This document shows, in pieces, positions 9,120-17,110 of a stretch of DNA of 64,000 nt; the first letter of the stretch is position 1, and every line of letters starts with the position of its first letter. The DNA lies in the NCBI RefSeq assembly GCF_036227265.1, contig NZ_CP109446.1:1-64000 (forward strand), read 5' to 3'. The stretch is from Streptomyces sp. NBC_01476. Its GTDB lineage: Bacteria; Actinomycetota; Actinomycetes; Streptomycetales; Streptomycetaceae. The notes under the pieces were generated by a model. The model was not told the origin of the DNA. It ran no database searches and was given only the letters and a program-made list of their open reading frames with translations. Position numbers and translations under genes: made by a program.

Positions 9120-9310
9120 ATCTGGACACGTACATCACTTGCGCGGTCGTGAAGCCCTCGCACGTGAGCCAGACGGCGACACGGACCCAGTACTGGCAGC
9201 GACCATGCAGTCAGAAGGACTGGGCTCCAGAGGGGCCCGGGCCAGCGCCCGGCCCACCGCAGGGCAGTCGGCAGGCTCAACAGTCGGGATCGCGGCGCTT
9301 CTTGTGGGTG

Positions 9311-9457
9311 TCAGGTCAGCGTCGCGGTGAGCGAGACTCTTTCGAAGGGGTCATCGAAGAGCGCGGAGGAGATGAGCCGGGAATCGAGCGGGTTCTTCGA
9401 CCACGCTTGGGCATCGGCGCCATGGGGGGTGTGGCCGAAGTCGGGTTCCTGGAAGAC
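9311..9457 (-). pseudogene. 3' fragment (48 codons) of an unidentified gene cut by IS3 copy 2
   Basis: Reading away from the IS end, the frame is open from the IS border to a TGA at 9311-9313. It encodes VFQEPDFGHTPHGADAQAW then further residues ending FDDPFERVSLTATLT. It has no start of its own. I take it as the C-terminal tail of a gene interrupted by IS copy 2. The family was not recognised, and the supporting evidence is only the open frame up to the IS junction. Confidence 0.4.
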
Positions 9458-9488
9458 TGAGGTTCCCCCGCTGTGCGGGAGTGGCTGA

Positions 9489-10409
9489 CTAGCTGGTCAG
9501 GGCGGGTTGACGTGGTTTCAGGTTCACCGGTTCGGCCGCTGCCTGGTCGGCGTAGCGCTTCTCCTCGAACTCGATCGGGCTGAGGTAGCCGAGGCGTTTT
9601 TGGATGCGTCGGGGGTTGTAGAAGCCGTCGATGTACTCGAAGAGCGCCAGATTGGCTTCGGCCCTGGTCGCGAAGACGCGGCCGCGGATGCACTCGGTCT
9701 TAATGATCATCCACAGGTTCTCCGCCAGGGCGTTGTCGAAGGAGTCCCCGACGGAGCCCATGGACGCCCGGATACCCGCTCTGACCAGCCGCGTCGTCAG
9801 CTTGATACTCGTATATTGACAGCCGTGATCGGCATGGTGGACCAGTTCGCCCGGGGCGACCTCACGGCTGGCCAGGGCATACTCCAACGAGGACAGGACC
9901 AGGTCCGCGTCCGCGCGGGCGGAGGTCTCCCATGCCACGACGCGGCGGGAGAACACGTCGCGGATCGCCGACAGCCACAAAGGCCCCTCCCCGGTGGAGA
10001 TCATGGTGAGGTCGGTGACCCACAACCGGTTCGGCGCGGGCGCGGTGAAGTCGCGTTGCACGAGGTCAGGGGCGAGATCGGCGTCCGGATCGCGGCGGGT
10101 GAACCCCTTGCCGCGGCGGGGGCTGATGCCGACGAGACCGGCCTCGCGCATGAGGCGCTCGACCCGTTTGCGGCCGACGTGCACTCCACCGCGCTTCAAG
10201 ACGGCATGGACACGGGGCGAGCCGTAGACCCCGCCGGATTCCTCATGGACCTGCCGGATCCGGCCGGTCAGCTCCGTGTCCTGACGGCGCCGTTCACACG
10301 GCTCCTTTTCTGCCTGGCGCCAGCGGTAATAGGTGGACGAGGGGATGTGCAGTTCCCGGAGTACGGGCTCGACCCCCAGGTGCGCGTGCTCATCGAGGAG
10401 CGCGGTCAC
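9489..10409 (-). CDS. IS3 transposase OrfB (copy 2)
   Basis: Its 306-residue translation is identical to that of copy 1 at 2730-3650. All three catalytic acidic residues are present (VTDLTMI, HADHGCQYTS, ENLWMIIKTE). It starts at GTG 10409 and overlaps orfA by 4 nt. It can act on both IS copies if expressed. Confidence 0.92.
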   Translation of the reverse strand: MTALLDEHAHLGVEPVLRELHIPSSTYYRWRQAEKEPCERRRQDTELTGRIRQVHEESGGVYGSPRVHAVLKRGGVHVGRKRVERLMREAGLVGISPRRGKGFTRRDPDADLAPDLVQRDFTAPAPNRLWVTDLTMISTGEGPLWLSAIRDVFSRRVVAWETSARADADLVLSSLEYALASREVAPGELVHHADHGCQYTSIKLTTRLVRAGIRASMGSVGDSFDNALAENLWMIIKTECIRGRVFATRAEANLALFEYIDGFYNPRRIQKRLGYLSPIEFEEKRYADQAAAEPVNLKPRQPALTS

Positions 10410-10714
10410 CTGGGCCGGGTCGGGTCGAGCTGGGCCGCGAAAAAAGCCGAGGCTGTCCGCAGGACCTCGTTCGCCCGCTTGAGCTGGGCATTCTCCCTGC
10501 GCAGGGCGGCCAACTCCTCGCGCTCGGCAGTGGTCAACACGTCCTCCCGTTCGCCGGCGTCGGCCTCGGCCTGGCGGATCCAGTTGCGCAGGGCCTCGTG
10601 GTGGACACCGAGATCCTCGGCCATGCGGCGGATCACCGGCTTCGGCTCGGCCGCCCGGTACATCCGCACCGCACGCTCACGCAACTCCAGCGGGTACTTC
10701 CTCGGGGCAGGCAT
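10406..10714 (-). CDS. IS3 transposase OrfA (copy 2)
   Basis: This 102-residue protein is identical to OrfA at 2425-2733, with the helix-turn-helix and the coiled coil. The T TTT TTC slippery heptamer lies at 10445-10439 on this strand, in the same phase as in copy 1, so OrfAB can also be made from this copy. Confidence 0.9.
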   Translation of the reverse strand: MPAPRKYPLELRERAVRMYRAAEPKPVIRRMAEDLGVHHEALRNWIRQAEADAGEREDVLTTAEREELAALRRENAQLKRANEVLRTASAFFAAQLDPTRPR

Positions 10715-10784
10715 CGTCAGGGCTCCTCTCATGAGACCCATCTGACCTGCTGTCACCCTTCCCCGCATCTCGGGGGAACCTCAG

Positions 10785-10958
10785 GGCAACGTCAACCGCT
10801 GGGCAACCAGCGACCCTGTAACCGACGAGCAACTACGGATCTGGTACGTAGCCCTCACCCGCGCACGCCGCCTCGCTGCCCTGGCCGTACCCGAAGACGA
10901 GGCAGAGCCCCTCGTCCAGCTCCTCACCGCCCACCACGTGCCCGCCACGATCATCTGA
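10785..10958 (+). pseudogene. 3' fragment of a UvrD/Rep-like helicase
   Basis: Immediately right of IS copy 2 the + strand is open for 57 codons to a TGA at 10956. It contains RIWYVALTRARRLAALAVP, which matches helicase motif VI of the UvrD/Rep superfamily (VALTRAR). The tail QLLTAHHVPATII follows. Only the extreme C-terminus survives and the rest of the gene is not in the window. UvrD-like helicases occur in several defence systems, so this may be the wreck of another defence gene, but the fragment is too short to say which. Confidence 0.7.
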
Positions 10959-11195
10959 GACCAAGCGCACTCGACCATCACCTCAGTGCAGCCACTACCC
11001 CCAGCCGAGAGTCGGGCGAAGCCGGCACGCCCTACGGGCAAGCCGCGAACCGCCGCCGGCCGGTGCGGGCCGTGCAGTTTGTCGGCTTGTGGCTACACAC
11101 GCAGGCCAGGGCACTCCACCGATCAAGATCATTTACCCGAGACTCAGCGCCGATCTAAGCGCCACCTCAACGAGATTGAGTCCAAGGTCTCACAA

Positions 11196-11303
11196 TTAGA
11201 CTCCTCGCAGGTCAGACGTCATACCTACCCCAAGACAGCCCGCATCGCCGGAGGTCGGCACTCAATCTCAATATTTGAGTCCTCGCAGGTCAGAGACTCA
11301 TAC
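11196..11303. repeat. Two ~29-bp direct repeats, 78 bp apart
   Basis: The units at 11196-11224 and 11274-11303 share the core TCCTCGCAGGTCAGA followed by a variant of GACTCATAC. The word GATTGAGTCC upstream (11173) is related to the start of the second unit. This could be a decayed duplication, a regulator or replication-protein site pair, or recombination core remnants. No function is assigned. Confidence 0.55.
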
Positions 11304-11643
11304 ATGGCATGATCCGCACCATCCCAACTGAGACGACATAACCGAAGACGGTGGAGAAAGCCGTCGAAGGTACGCCGGACGCGCAGTGGCCAGCGGCGTG
11401 CCGCGCGGGCACGATCTGCGCGGGCCTGCTCGGCGGCCAGGTGCTGCCCGGTGACGGGGATGGGCGTTTCATCGCCGAGCGCCTGCAGTGAGCAGCCGTC
11501 GTAGATGCAGCTTGGAGCGCAGCCCTCCAAGCGGCGGTCAAGGGTGCCGGTGGTCAGTGATACAAATGCGCGCCGGTGTCAGCGATTCCTCCCGGCGCGG
11601 TCGTCATGGCCACGAACTGGGTCAGCTGCGCGGCTGCGGCGTT

Positions 11644-11675
11644 CGCAAGGAGAACACGAAGACGTTCTCCTTGCG
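11644..11675. other. Perfect 12-bp hairpin
   Basis: CGCAAGGAGAAC (11644-11655) and GTTCTCCTTGCG (11664-11675) are exact inverse complements around an 8-nt loop. The arm contains AAGGAGAA, which looks like a ribosome-binding sequence. It lies 31 nt before the zinc-ribbon ORF, so it could mask translation signals or be a palindromic binding site. Confidence 0.5.
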
Positions 11676-11706
11676 ACGCAGAGGGTGGTCATTGGGCAGG
11701 CCGGTG

Positions 11707-11961
11707 ATGTACGCGGCCGCCCCGTGGCCGATCGCCGTACCCGCAGAATGCCCCGCGTGCGGACACACTGGTTTCGCAAGCGGCCGGGACAAGACGGGGG
11801 AATACGGGGAGGTCTGGTTCCTCCCCCGGCACTTCGGGTGCCGCCTGTGCGGTCTCACACTCACGATGTGGGAACTCGACCTCGCGGGAATCAAGGGCCA
11901 GATACCCAACGACGACGAAGAGCCCGACCCGGACTGGGAACCCGACTTCGAGATGTACTGA
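11707..11961 (+). CDS. Small putative zinc-ribbon protein, perhaps a gene remnant
   Basis: This 84-residue frame from ATG 11707 has two cysteine pairs, ECPACGHTG near residue 15 and GCRLCGLT near residue 46. That spacing suits a zinc ribbon. The tail is very acidic (NDDEEPDPDWEPDFEMY). No good ribosome site is visible, and the frame is open upstream without motif content. It may therefore be the 3' part of a longer gene whose beginning was lost. No function can be assigned beyond probable metal binding. Confidence 0.45.
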   Translation: MYAAAPWPIAVPAECPACGHTGFASGRDKTGEYGEVWFLPRHFGCRLCGLTLTMWELDLAGIKGQIPNDDEEPDPDWEPDFEMY

Positions 11962-11965
11962 GGGC

Positions 11966-12415
11966 TCAGGCGGACGTCCTTCCGCCGCCCGTGCCCCATC
12001 GACCGAGGAACTCGGACAACGCGCGGCGCTGCTGTTCCTCGCGGGCGATCTGCTGCGCGGGGACGTCGCGGTCGATGTACGGGTCGACGGCGGCGAGGAC
12101 CAGGCGCTGGAGTTCGTCCGCCTCCAGCGCCTCCACCTCCCGTGCACCGGGCACTCAATGTCGAAGCCGTAGGCGGGCGAAGGGCGGCCACCTCGGGCCG
12201 CCGCGCTTGCCCTCGGTCGCCAGGAGCCCGTACGCGCGCATCTGCTCATAGGTGAGCAGCACCCGGGTCACCGAGCTCCAGCAGCCGGTGCGCTCCACCC
12301 GGTCCCGCTCGATGTCCTCGCCCGAGCAGTCGAAGTCGCCGACCGCCAGGAGCACGGCGTCGCGGGGGTCGGCGGTGACTCGGTCGCGGACGACGTCGGC
12401 GTAGGATTGGGAGCC
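11966..12415 (-). pseudogene. Toprim-like protein pseudogene with two frameshifts
   Basis: Three frames must be joined to give one coherent protein. The first has AVLLAVGDFDCSGEDIERD through GGPRWPPFAR. The second has AYGFDIECPVH. The third has REVEALEADELQRLVLAAVD to the end at 11966. The switches lie near 12185 and 12145. GDFDCSGEDI resembles the DxDxxG acidic motif of Toprim domains in topoisomerase VI A/Spo11-like proteins. I recall similar uncharacterised proteins in Streptomyces mobile elements. The 5' end is not clear and may also be lost. Confidence 0.6.
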
Positions 12416-12611
12416 GAAACCCACAACACACCAGGCCAGCCGGCACCCCACACACCAACAAGCCCCCTCGAGCGTCACCCGCGGTCTGTCGGCTCCCGCC
12501 CGTACTACCTCCCGAGTCGCCGTGTGTCCCGAGCCGCCCGAACCCTAGGGTGGCGGCCCCCGCGGCATGGCAGGCTGCTGAGCCGCGGGCTCAAGGGGAG
12601 GGAGATCGGGC

Positions 12612-15600
12612 ATGGCGGCGCGGCGGTTGATCGGGTACGGGGACGCGGTGGTGCTGCTGGGAGGCGACCCCGCGGGGCTGGCCGCGCTGGACGAGGCGCT
12701 CGGCAGTGCGCTGGGGCTGGCCACGGGCGGGGCGAGCGAGACCGTACTGAACCTGGCGGGGGCGCGGGGCCGGATCCTGCGGCTCGGCCGGGATATGGTT
12801 GGAAGCCTGCGCGAGCGGCTGGGAACGGCCGACCGGACGAGCCGCAGCGAACGTCTCGCGGCCGCCCACGCGGTGCTGGTGGTGACCGCGTACTTCGAGG
12901 AACTCGCGGTGACCGAGCTGCCCTTCGACTGGGCGGAGGTGCGGCTGACCCGCCGCGAACAGCTCGCCTTGGCGGGCGCGGCCGAGTCGACCGCGCGCGA
13001 CTTCGTCCATGCCCTCACGGCCGCCGCCCCGCCGATGCCGGCGCCCCACATCCCGTACGAGCGGGTCCTCGATACCCTCGCGAGCTGGTATGGGGACCTG
13101 GGCGCGCGGCTGGAAAACTTCCTGTGCGGCCTCGCCCTGTGGGACCGCCTGAACGAGAACGGGCGGCGCGCGACCCGTGAACAGATCAGGGGAGCCGCGG
13201 GCGGAGCCCTGCGCCGCTACGAGGAGCTGTACACCCGCCTGGCTGGCGAGATCCCCGAATTCGCCTTCTGGACACACCAGATGGAGCACCAGACCACCCG
13301 CGCGACCGTACGCGAAGCCCTGGCCGGCGTGGCGTCGCTCCTCGCCGGGCTGTCGGCGGGTGCGCCCCCGGTGGACGTGGCCGCGGCCCTGTCCACCGCC
13401 GCCCGGGCCGCGCTCAGCCGCCCGATCCTCGCCGATGGCGACGTGCCGACCGGCGTGGGCCTGCCAACGGTCGCCGCCGGCTACCTCGACCCGCGCTTCC
13501 GGGTGCGGGCGGTGGGCGGCGACGGCGGCGGCCCGGCCGACGAGGCGTGGTGGACCCGCGCCGACGAGCGCGAGGACCTGAGCGAGTACCTGGCGGGCGC
13601 GTTAACCAGCCCAGGCGCCACGGCCGCGCCCTTGGTCGTCCTCGGCCAGCCCGGTGCCGGCAAGTCACTGCTGACGAAGGTCCTCGCTGCCCGCCTGCCC
13701 GCCGCGGGCTTCCTGCCGGTCCGTGTCGTACTGCGCGAGGTGCCCGCCGAGGCAGACGTCCAAGACCAGATCGAGTACGCGATCCGGTCAGGGACAGGCG
13801 AGCGCGCGACCTGGCCGGATCTCGTACGGGCGGCCCCCGGCCTGGTCCCGGTCATCCTCTTCGACGGCTTCGACGAACTCCTCCAGGCCACCGGCGTCAG
13901 CCAGTCCGACTTCTTGGAGCGGGCCGCCGCCTTCCAGCAGCGCGAGGCCGATCAGGGCCGGCCGGTCATCGCGCTGGTCACCACCAGGACCGCCGTCGCC
14001 GACCGGGCCCGCTTCCCCGAGGGCTCGGTCGCCTTACGCCTGGAACCCTTCAGCGACGAGCAGATCCGCACCTGGGTCGCGCTGTGGAACCGCACCAACG
14101 AGCGCTACTTCGCCGCGAACGGCCTCAGCCCCCTGCCCGCCTCCCTCGTCGAACAGCACCGCGACCTCGCCGGCCAGCCCCTGCTGCTGCTGATGCTCGC
14201 CCTCTATGACGCGACTGACAACGCCCTCCGGCGCAACGACGGCGTCCCGCTGGACGAAGCCGACCTGTACGAGGACCTGCTCACCGCCTTCGCCGCCCGC
14301 GAGGTCGGCAAGTCCGCCGTGGCCCCCCGGCCTGGCGAGGTGGCCGACCGGGTCCAGCAGGAGCTGGAACGCCTCTCCCTCGTCGCCTTCGCCATGCTCA
14401 ACCGCCGCCGCCAGTGGGTCACCGCGGACGAACTCACGGCCGATCTCACCGCCCTCCTCGACCCCGGCCACCGCCCCGAATCCGGCTTCCGCGCCCCGCT
14501 CGACCAGGCCGAGATCGCCCTCGGCCGATTCTTCTTCGTCCAGCGCGCCCAAGCCGTCCGCGACGCGCGCCGCCTGGCCACGTACGAGTTCCTGCACGCC
14601 ACCTTCGGCGAATACCTCGCAGTGCGCCTCGCCGTGAACCTCCTGTACGGCCTGCTCGACAGCCGCCCTGCCCTGCTCGTCTCCGGCCCCGCCCCGGTCG
14701 CCGACGACCTCCTCTACGCCCTGCTCTCGTACGTCCCCCTGTCCTCGCGTCAGATGCTCCGCTTCGTCCGCGCCCGTGTCGCCCACCTACCCGAGGCGGA
14801 CCGCGAGGCGCTGGCGGACCTCGTCGTCCGGGTCATCGCCGCCAACGCGGTCCGCACCCGGCACGACCACGCCGACTACCGTCCCGCTCCGCAGAGCCCG
14901 ACCTCCTCCCGGCACGGGCGGTACGAGGCAAATCTCATGCTGCTGATGCTCGCGCTGACCGGAGGTTTCACGGCGCGCCGCGTCTTTCCCGAGTCCGTCG
15001 ACCCGCCGGGCACCTGGCACCGCCGCGCCCTGCTGTGGCGGTCGTCTCTCGACGAGGACGAATGGGCGGCCTTCGCGTTCTCGCTACACCTCAAGCACAC
15101 CTGGGCGGGGACGCAACGGGAACTGGAGGTAGTGCCCGCGAGGGATCCGGCGGACGACCCGGAGCCTGTCGACCCGAACTGGCTGTACGGGAACCGGCCG
15201 GAGCGCGACGCGCCTGAACGGATGAGCTGGCGCAGGACCTACTGGAACGAACTGCCTCGGAAGATGGACGTCTCGGGCGGCACCAACGACTCCGTGGTCA
15301 GGCACGCCCTGGAGCCCGTGGTCGACCGCCTCGGGCCGGAGCTGATGACCTTCACCGCCCGCGCTGACGGCCGGGCGTCCTCGATCGCCCACGACGTGCT
15401 GCGGGTGCTGCTCGCCGGGCGGACGCGGTCGTCGGCGCGGCGGCTCGCTGACGCCTACCGGCTGTGTGCCGTCTGGCTGACGGACCCGTGGGCCGCCGGG
15501 GTGCGTCCGATGGTGCTCGGCCTGCTGGCCGACGACGCGGGCCGACTCCCCGCAGACCTGGTGGTGTCGCTGCTGCGGCCTTTGGACTCGGAAATCCTGC

Positions 15601-15920
15601 TCGAAGCCGCGGACACGGCGGAACTCGTACTGGTGGCAGCGGTGGCCGCCCTCGTCTCAGAGCCGCACCCCGCGGCCCGGGTCTCCCTGCTGGGCATCGC
15701 TCGCGACATCGTCTCGCTCCGTCAGACACATGACGTACGCGGGTGGCAAGCCTGGGTGACGGTCCACGATCACGGCTTGTCGGGCGCAGTCTTCGGTGGC
15801 CAAGCCTCCCAGTGGCTGCGCGGCCATGCGCTGGACGACCTGCCGCCCGCCCTTCGCCACCGGATCCACCGGATCGCCGCCGTCGACTACCCCGACGTCA
15901 GCTTCCCGTCTCCCTCGTAG
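12612..15920 (+). CDS. NACHT-domain NTPase with N-terminal helical domain
   Basis: This 1,102-residue protein starts at ATG 12612 with GGGAGG about 8 nt upstream. Residues 1-300 are helical and begin RRLIGYGDAVVLLGGD, like the NACHT N-terminal helical domains of actinobacterial proteins. Walker A is LGQPGAGKSLL (344-354) and Walker B is VILFDGFDEL (414-423), with the extended acidic pattern of NACHT ATPases. The FLHATFGEYLAVRLA block (about residues 660-675) is typical of the region after the NTPase module. The last 400 residues are an unassigned helical sensor region. NACHT proteins of this type include antiphage defence genes; that role is inferred here. It is monocistronic, with an IS481 element downstream in the opposite direction. 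Confidence 0.85.
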   Translation: MAARRLIGYGDAVVLLGGDPAGLAALDEALGSALGLATGGASETVLNLAGARGRILRLGRDMVGSLRERLGTADRTSRSERLAAAHAVLVVTAYFEELAVTELPFDWAEVRLTRREQLALAGAAESTARDFVHALTAAAPPMPAPHIPYERVLDTLASWYGDLGARLENFLCGLALWDRLNENGRRATREQIRGAAGGALRRYEELYTRLAGEIPEFAFWTHQMEHQTTRATVREALAGVASLLAGLSAGAPPVDVAAALSTAARAALSRPILADGDVPTGVGLPTVAAGYLDPRFRVRAVGGDGGGPADEAWWTRADEREDLSEYLAGALTSPGATAAPLVVLGQPGAGKSLLTKVLAARLPAAGFLPVRVVLREVPAEADVQDQIEYAIRSGTGERATWPDLVRAAPGLVPVILFDGFDELLQATGVSQSDFLERAAAFQQREADQGRPVIALVTTRTAVADRARFPEGSVALRLEPFSDEQIRTWVALWNRTNERYFAANGLSPLPASLVEQHRDLAGQPLLLLMLALYDATDNALRRNDGVPLDEADLYEDLLTAFAAREVGKSAVAPRPGEVADRVQQELERLSLVAFAMLNRRRQWVTADELTADLTALLDPGHRPESGFRAPLDQAEIALGRFFFVQRAQAVRDARRLATYEFLHATFGEYLAVRLAVNLLYGLLDSRPALLVSGPAPVADDLLYALLSYVPLSSRQMLRFVRARVAHLPEADREALADLVVRVIAANAVRTRHDHADYRPAPQSPTSSRHGRYEANLMLLMLALTGGFTARRVFPESVDPPGTWHRRALLWRSSLDEDEWAAFAFSLHLKHTWAGTQRELEVVPARDPADDPEPVDPNWLYGNRPERDAPERMSWRRTYWNELPRKMDVSGGTNDSVVRHALEPVVDRLGPELMTFTARADGRASSIAHDVLRVLLAGRTRSSARRLADAYRLCAVWLTDPWAAGVRPMVLGLLADDAGRLPADLVVSLLRPLDSEILLEAADTAELVLVAAVAALVSEPHPAARVSLLGIARDIVSLRQTHDVRGWQAWVTVHDHGLSGAVFGGQASQWLRGHALDDLPPALRHRIHRIAAVDYPDVSFPSPS

Positions 15921-16959
15921 CCCTGTCCCTTTGTCCTAAAAAAGCCATAGCAAACCGCACGAACAGTGACCACGGAAACGCTGAATGTGATGTGCTGGCC
16001 TGCGGCTGGGTGTATTGCCCGGTGAGGTTGGGGACGCGGGTGGCGGGTGGTTGGCCGCCCAGGGCGGTGTGTCCGCGGTGGTGGTTGTAGGTGTGGAGCC
16101 ATCGTGGGAACGCCGCTCGGCGTTCGTCCTGTGAGCGGTAGGGCTGGGCGTAGGCCCGTTCGTCGAGGAGGGTGCGGTTGAGGCGTTCGACTTTGCCGTT
16201 GGTCTGGGGCCGGTAGGGCCGGGTTCGTTTGTGGGTGATCCCGGCCGCGGTGAGGGTGTCGCGCCAGAGCCGGGATTTGTAGCAGGATCCGTTGTCGGTC
16301 AGGACGCGTTCGACGGTGATGCCGACCGAGGCGAAGTAGGCCTGGGCGCGGGTCCAGAAGGCGGTGGCGGTCTCCTGCTTCTCGTCGGGGTGGATCTCGC
16401 TGTAGGCCAGGCGGGAGTGGTCGTCGACGGCGGTGTGGATGAAGCTGTAGCCGGCGCCGGAGCGGTTCTTGCGGCCGGCCTGGCGGCCGAGGACCTTGTG
16501 GCCGCCGCCGTCGGGGATGTTGCCGAGTTTCTTGATGCCGACGTGCACGAGTTCGCCGGGCCGGTCGCGTTCGTAGCGGCGTATGACGCGGCCGGTGGCG
16601 CGGTCCAGGCGGGCCAGGCGGGCCAGGCCGTAGCGGGTCAGGACCCGGTGGACGGTGGACGGGTTCAGCCCGAGCAGGTGCGCGATGCGGGCCGGGCCCC
16701 ATCGGCGCGGGATGCGGACCTTGATGATGCGGCGTTCGGTGCGGGCCGGTGTCCGCCGCGGGCTGCGGTGCGGGCGGCTGGAGCGGTCGGTCATGCCGGC
16801 CTCGCCCGTGGTCCGGTAGCGGCTCGCCCACCGCTGGGCCGTGGTCGGTGAGACCTGGAAGCGCTCCGCGGCCCGTCGCAGCGGCCAGCCGTCGTCCACG
16901 ACGCAGCGCGCCAGACGCAGACGACCGGTCTCGGTCAGGGGTGCATTACGGTGGGGCAT
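15898..16959 (-). CDS. IS481-family transposase with C-terminal readthrough
   Basis: From ATG 16959 (MPHRNAPLTETGRLRLARCV) this 353-residue protein has an HTH (AAERFQVSPTTAQRWASRY) and a DDE core seen in HTAVDDHSRL, LTDNGSCYKS and NGKVERLNRTL. IS481 proteins usually end close to the terminal repeat. Here the frame passes through the repeat (RVPNLTGQYT) and adds about 36 residues from outside the element before stopping at 15898. That stop lies inside the last codons of the NACHT gene on the other strand. The enzyme itself looks intact. Confidence 0.85.
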   Translation of the reverse strand: MPHRNAPLTETGRLRLARCVVDDGWPLRRAAERFQVSPTTAQRWASRYRTTGEAGMTDRSSRPHRSPRRTPARTERRIIKVRIPRRWGPARIAHLLGLNPSTVHRVLTRYGLARLARLDRATGRVIRRYERDRPGELVHVGIKKLGNIPDGGGHKVLGRQAGRKNRSGAGYSFIHTAVDDHSRLAYSEIHPDEKQETATAFWTRAQAYFASVGITVERVLTDNGSCYKSRLWRDTLTAAGITHKRTRPYRPQTNGKVERLNRTLLDERAYAQPYRSQDERRAAFPRWLHTYNHHRGHTALGGQPPATRVPNLTGQYTQPQASTSHSAFPWSLFVRFAMAFLGQRDRATRETGS

Positions 16960-17072
16960 GAGGGCCTTTCGCTCCGGTGGGACGTCGCAATCCACACCGA
17001 ACCCGCAAGGCCCTCACCCGTTCAAGATCACCCGGCAGTGATCATCACCACTGTCCACAACCTCCCCGGACA
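16016..17072 (-). mobile_element. IS481-family insertion sequence
   Basis: The 1,057-bp element is bounded by TGCCCGGTGAGGTTGGGGAC at 16016 and the complement of TGTCCGGGGAGGTTGTGGAC ending at 17072. The two ends differ at three of twenty positions. The transposase fills the element. No target duplication is evident in the flanks (tgtat and gaaca). Confidence 0.75.
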
Positions 17073-17110
17073 GAACAGCTGAGGCGTCGACGGCCCCGGC
17101 ACCGGGCACG

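Larger units (their letters stand above)
9458..10783 (-). mobile_element. IS3-family insertion sequence, copy 2 (inverted)
   Basis: This is a 1,326-bp copy in the opposite orientation to 2356-3681, with the same terminal repeats (TGAGGTTCCCCCGCTGTGCG at 9458 and the complement of TGAGGTTCCCCCGAGATGCG ending at 10783). The flanks (gac and ggg) show no target duplication, singly or as outer flanks of the pair. With copy 1 it brackets 5,776 bp containing the STAND NTPase. The pair could act as a composite transposon or as a substrate for inversion by homologous recombination. Confidence 0.92.
10959..11706. other. Apparently non-coding, degenerate stretch with repeats
   Basis: No frame here looks like a real gene by codon bias or recognisable motifs. 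It contains a pair of direct repeats (11196-11224 and 11274-11303) and a strong hairpin (11644-11675). Its GC content around 11150-11300 is lower than in the flanking genes, consistent with foreign or regulatory DNA. Confidence 0.45.

Noticed and set aside
2350-10790. Target-site duplication for either IS3 copy or for the pair
   Set aside because: The flanks ctc/ggc and gac/ggg do not match, nor do outer flanks, even when the enclosed segment is re-inverted on paper.
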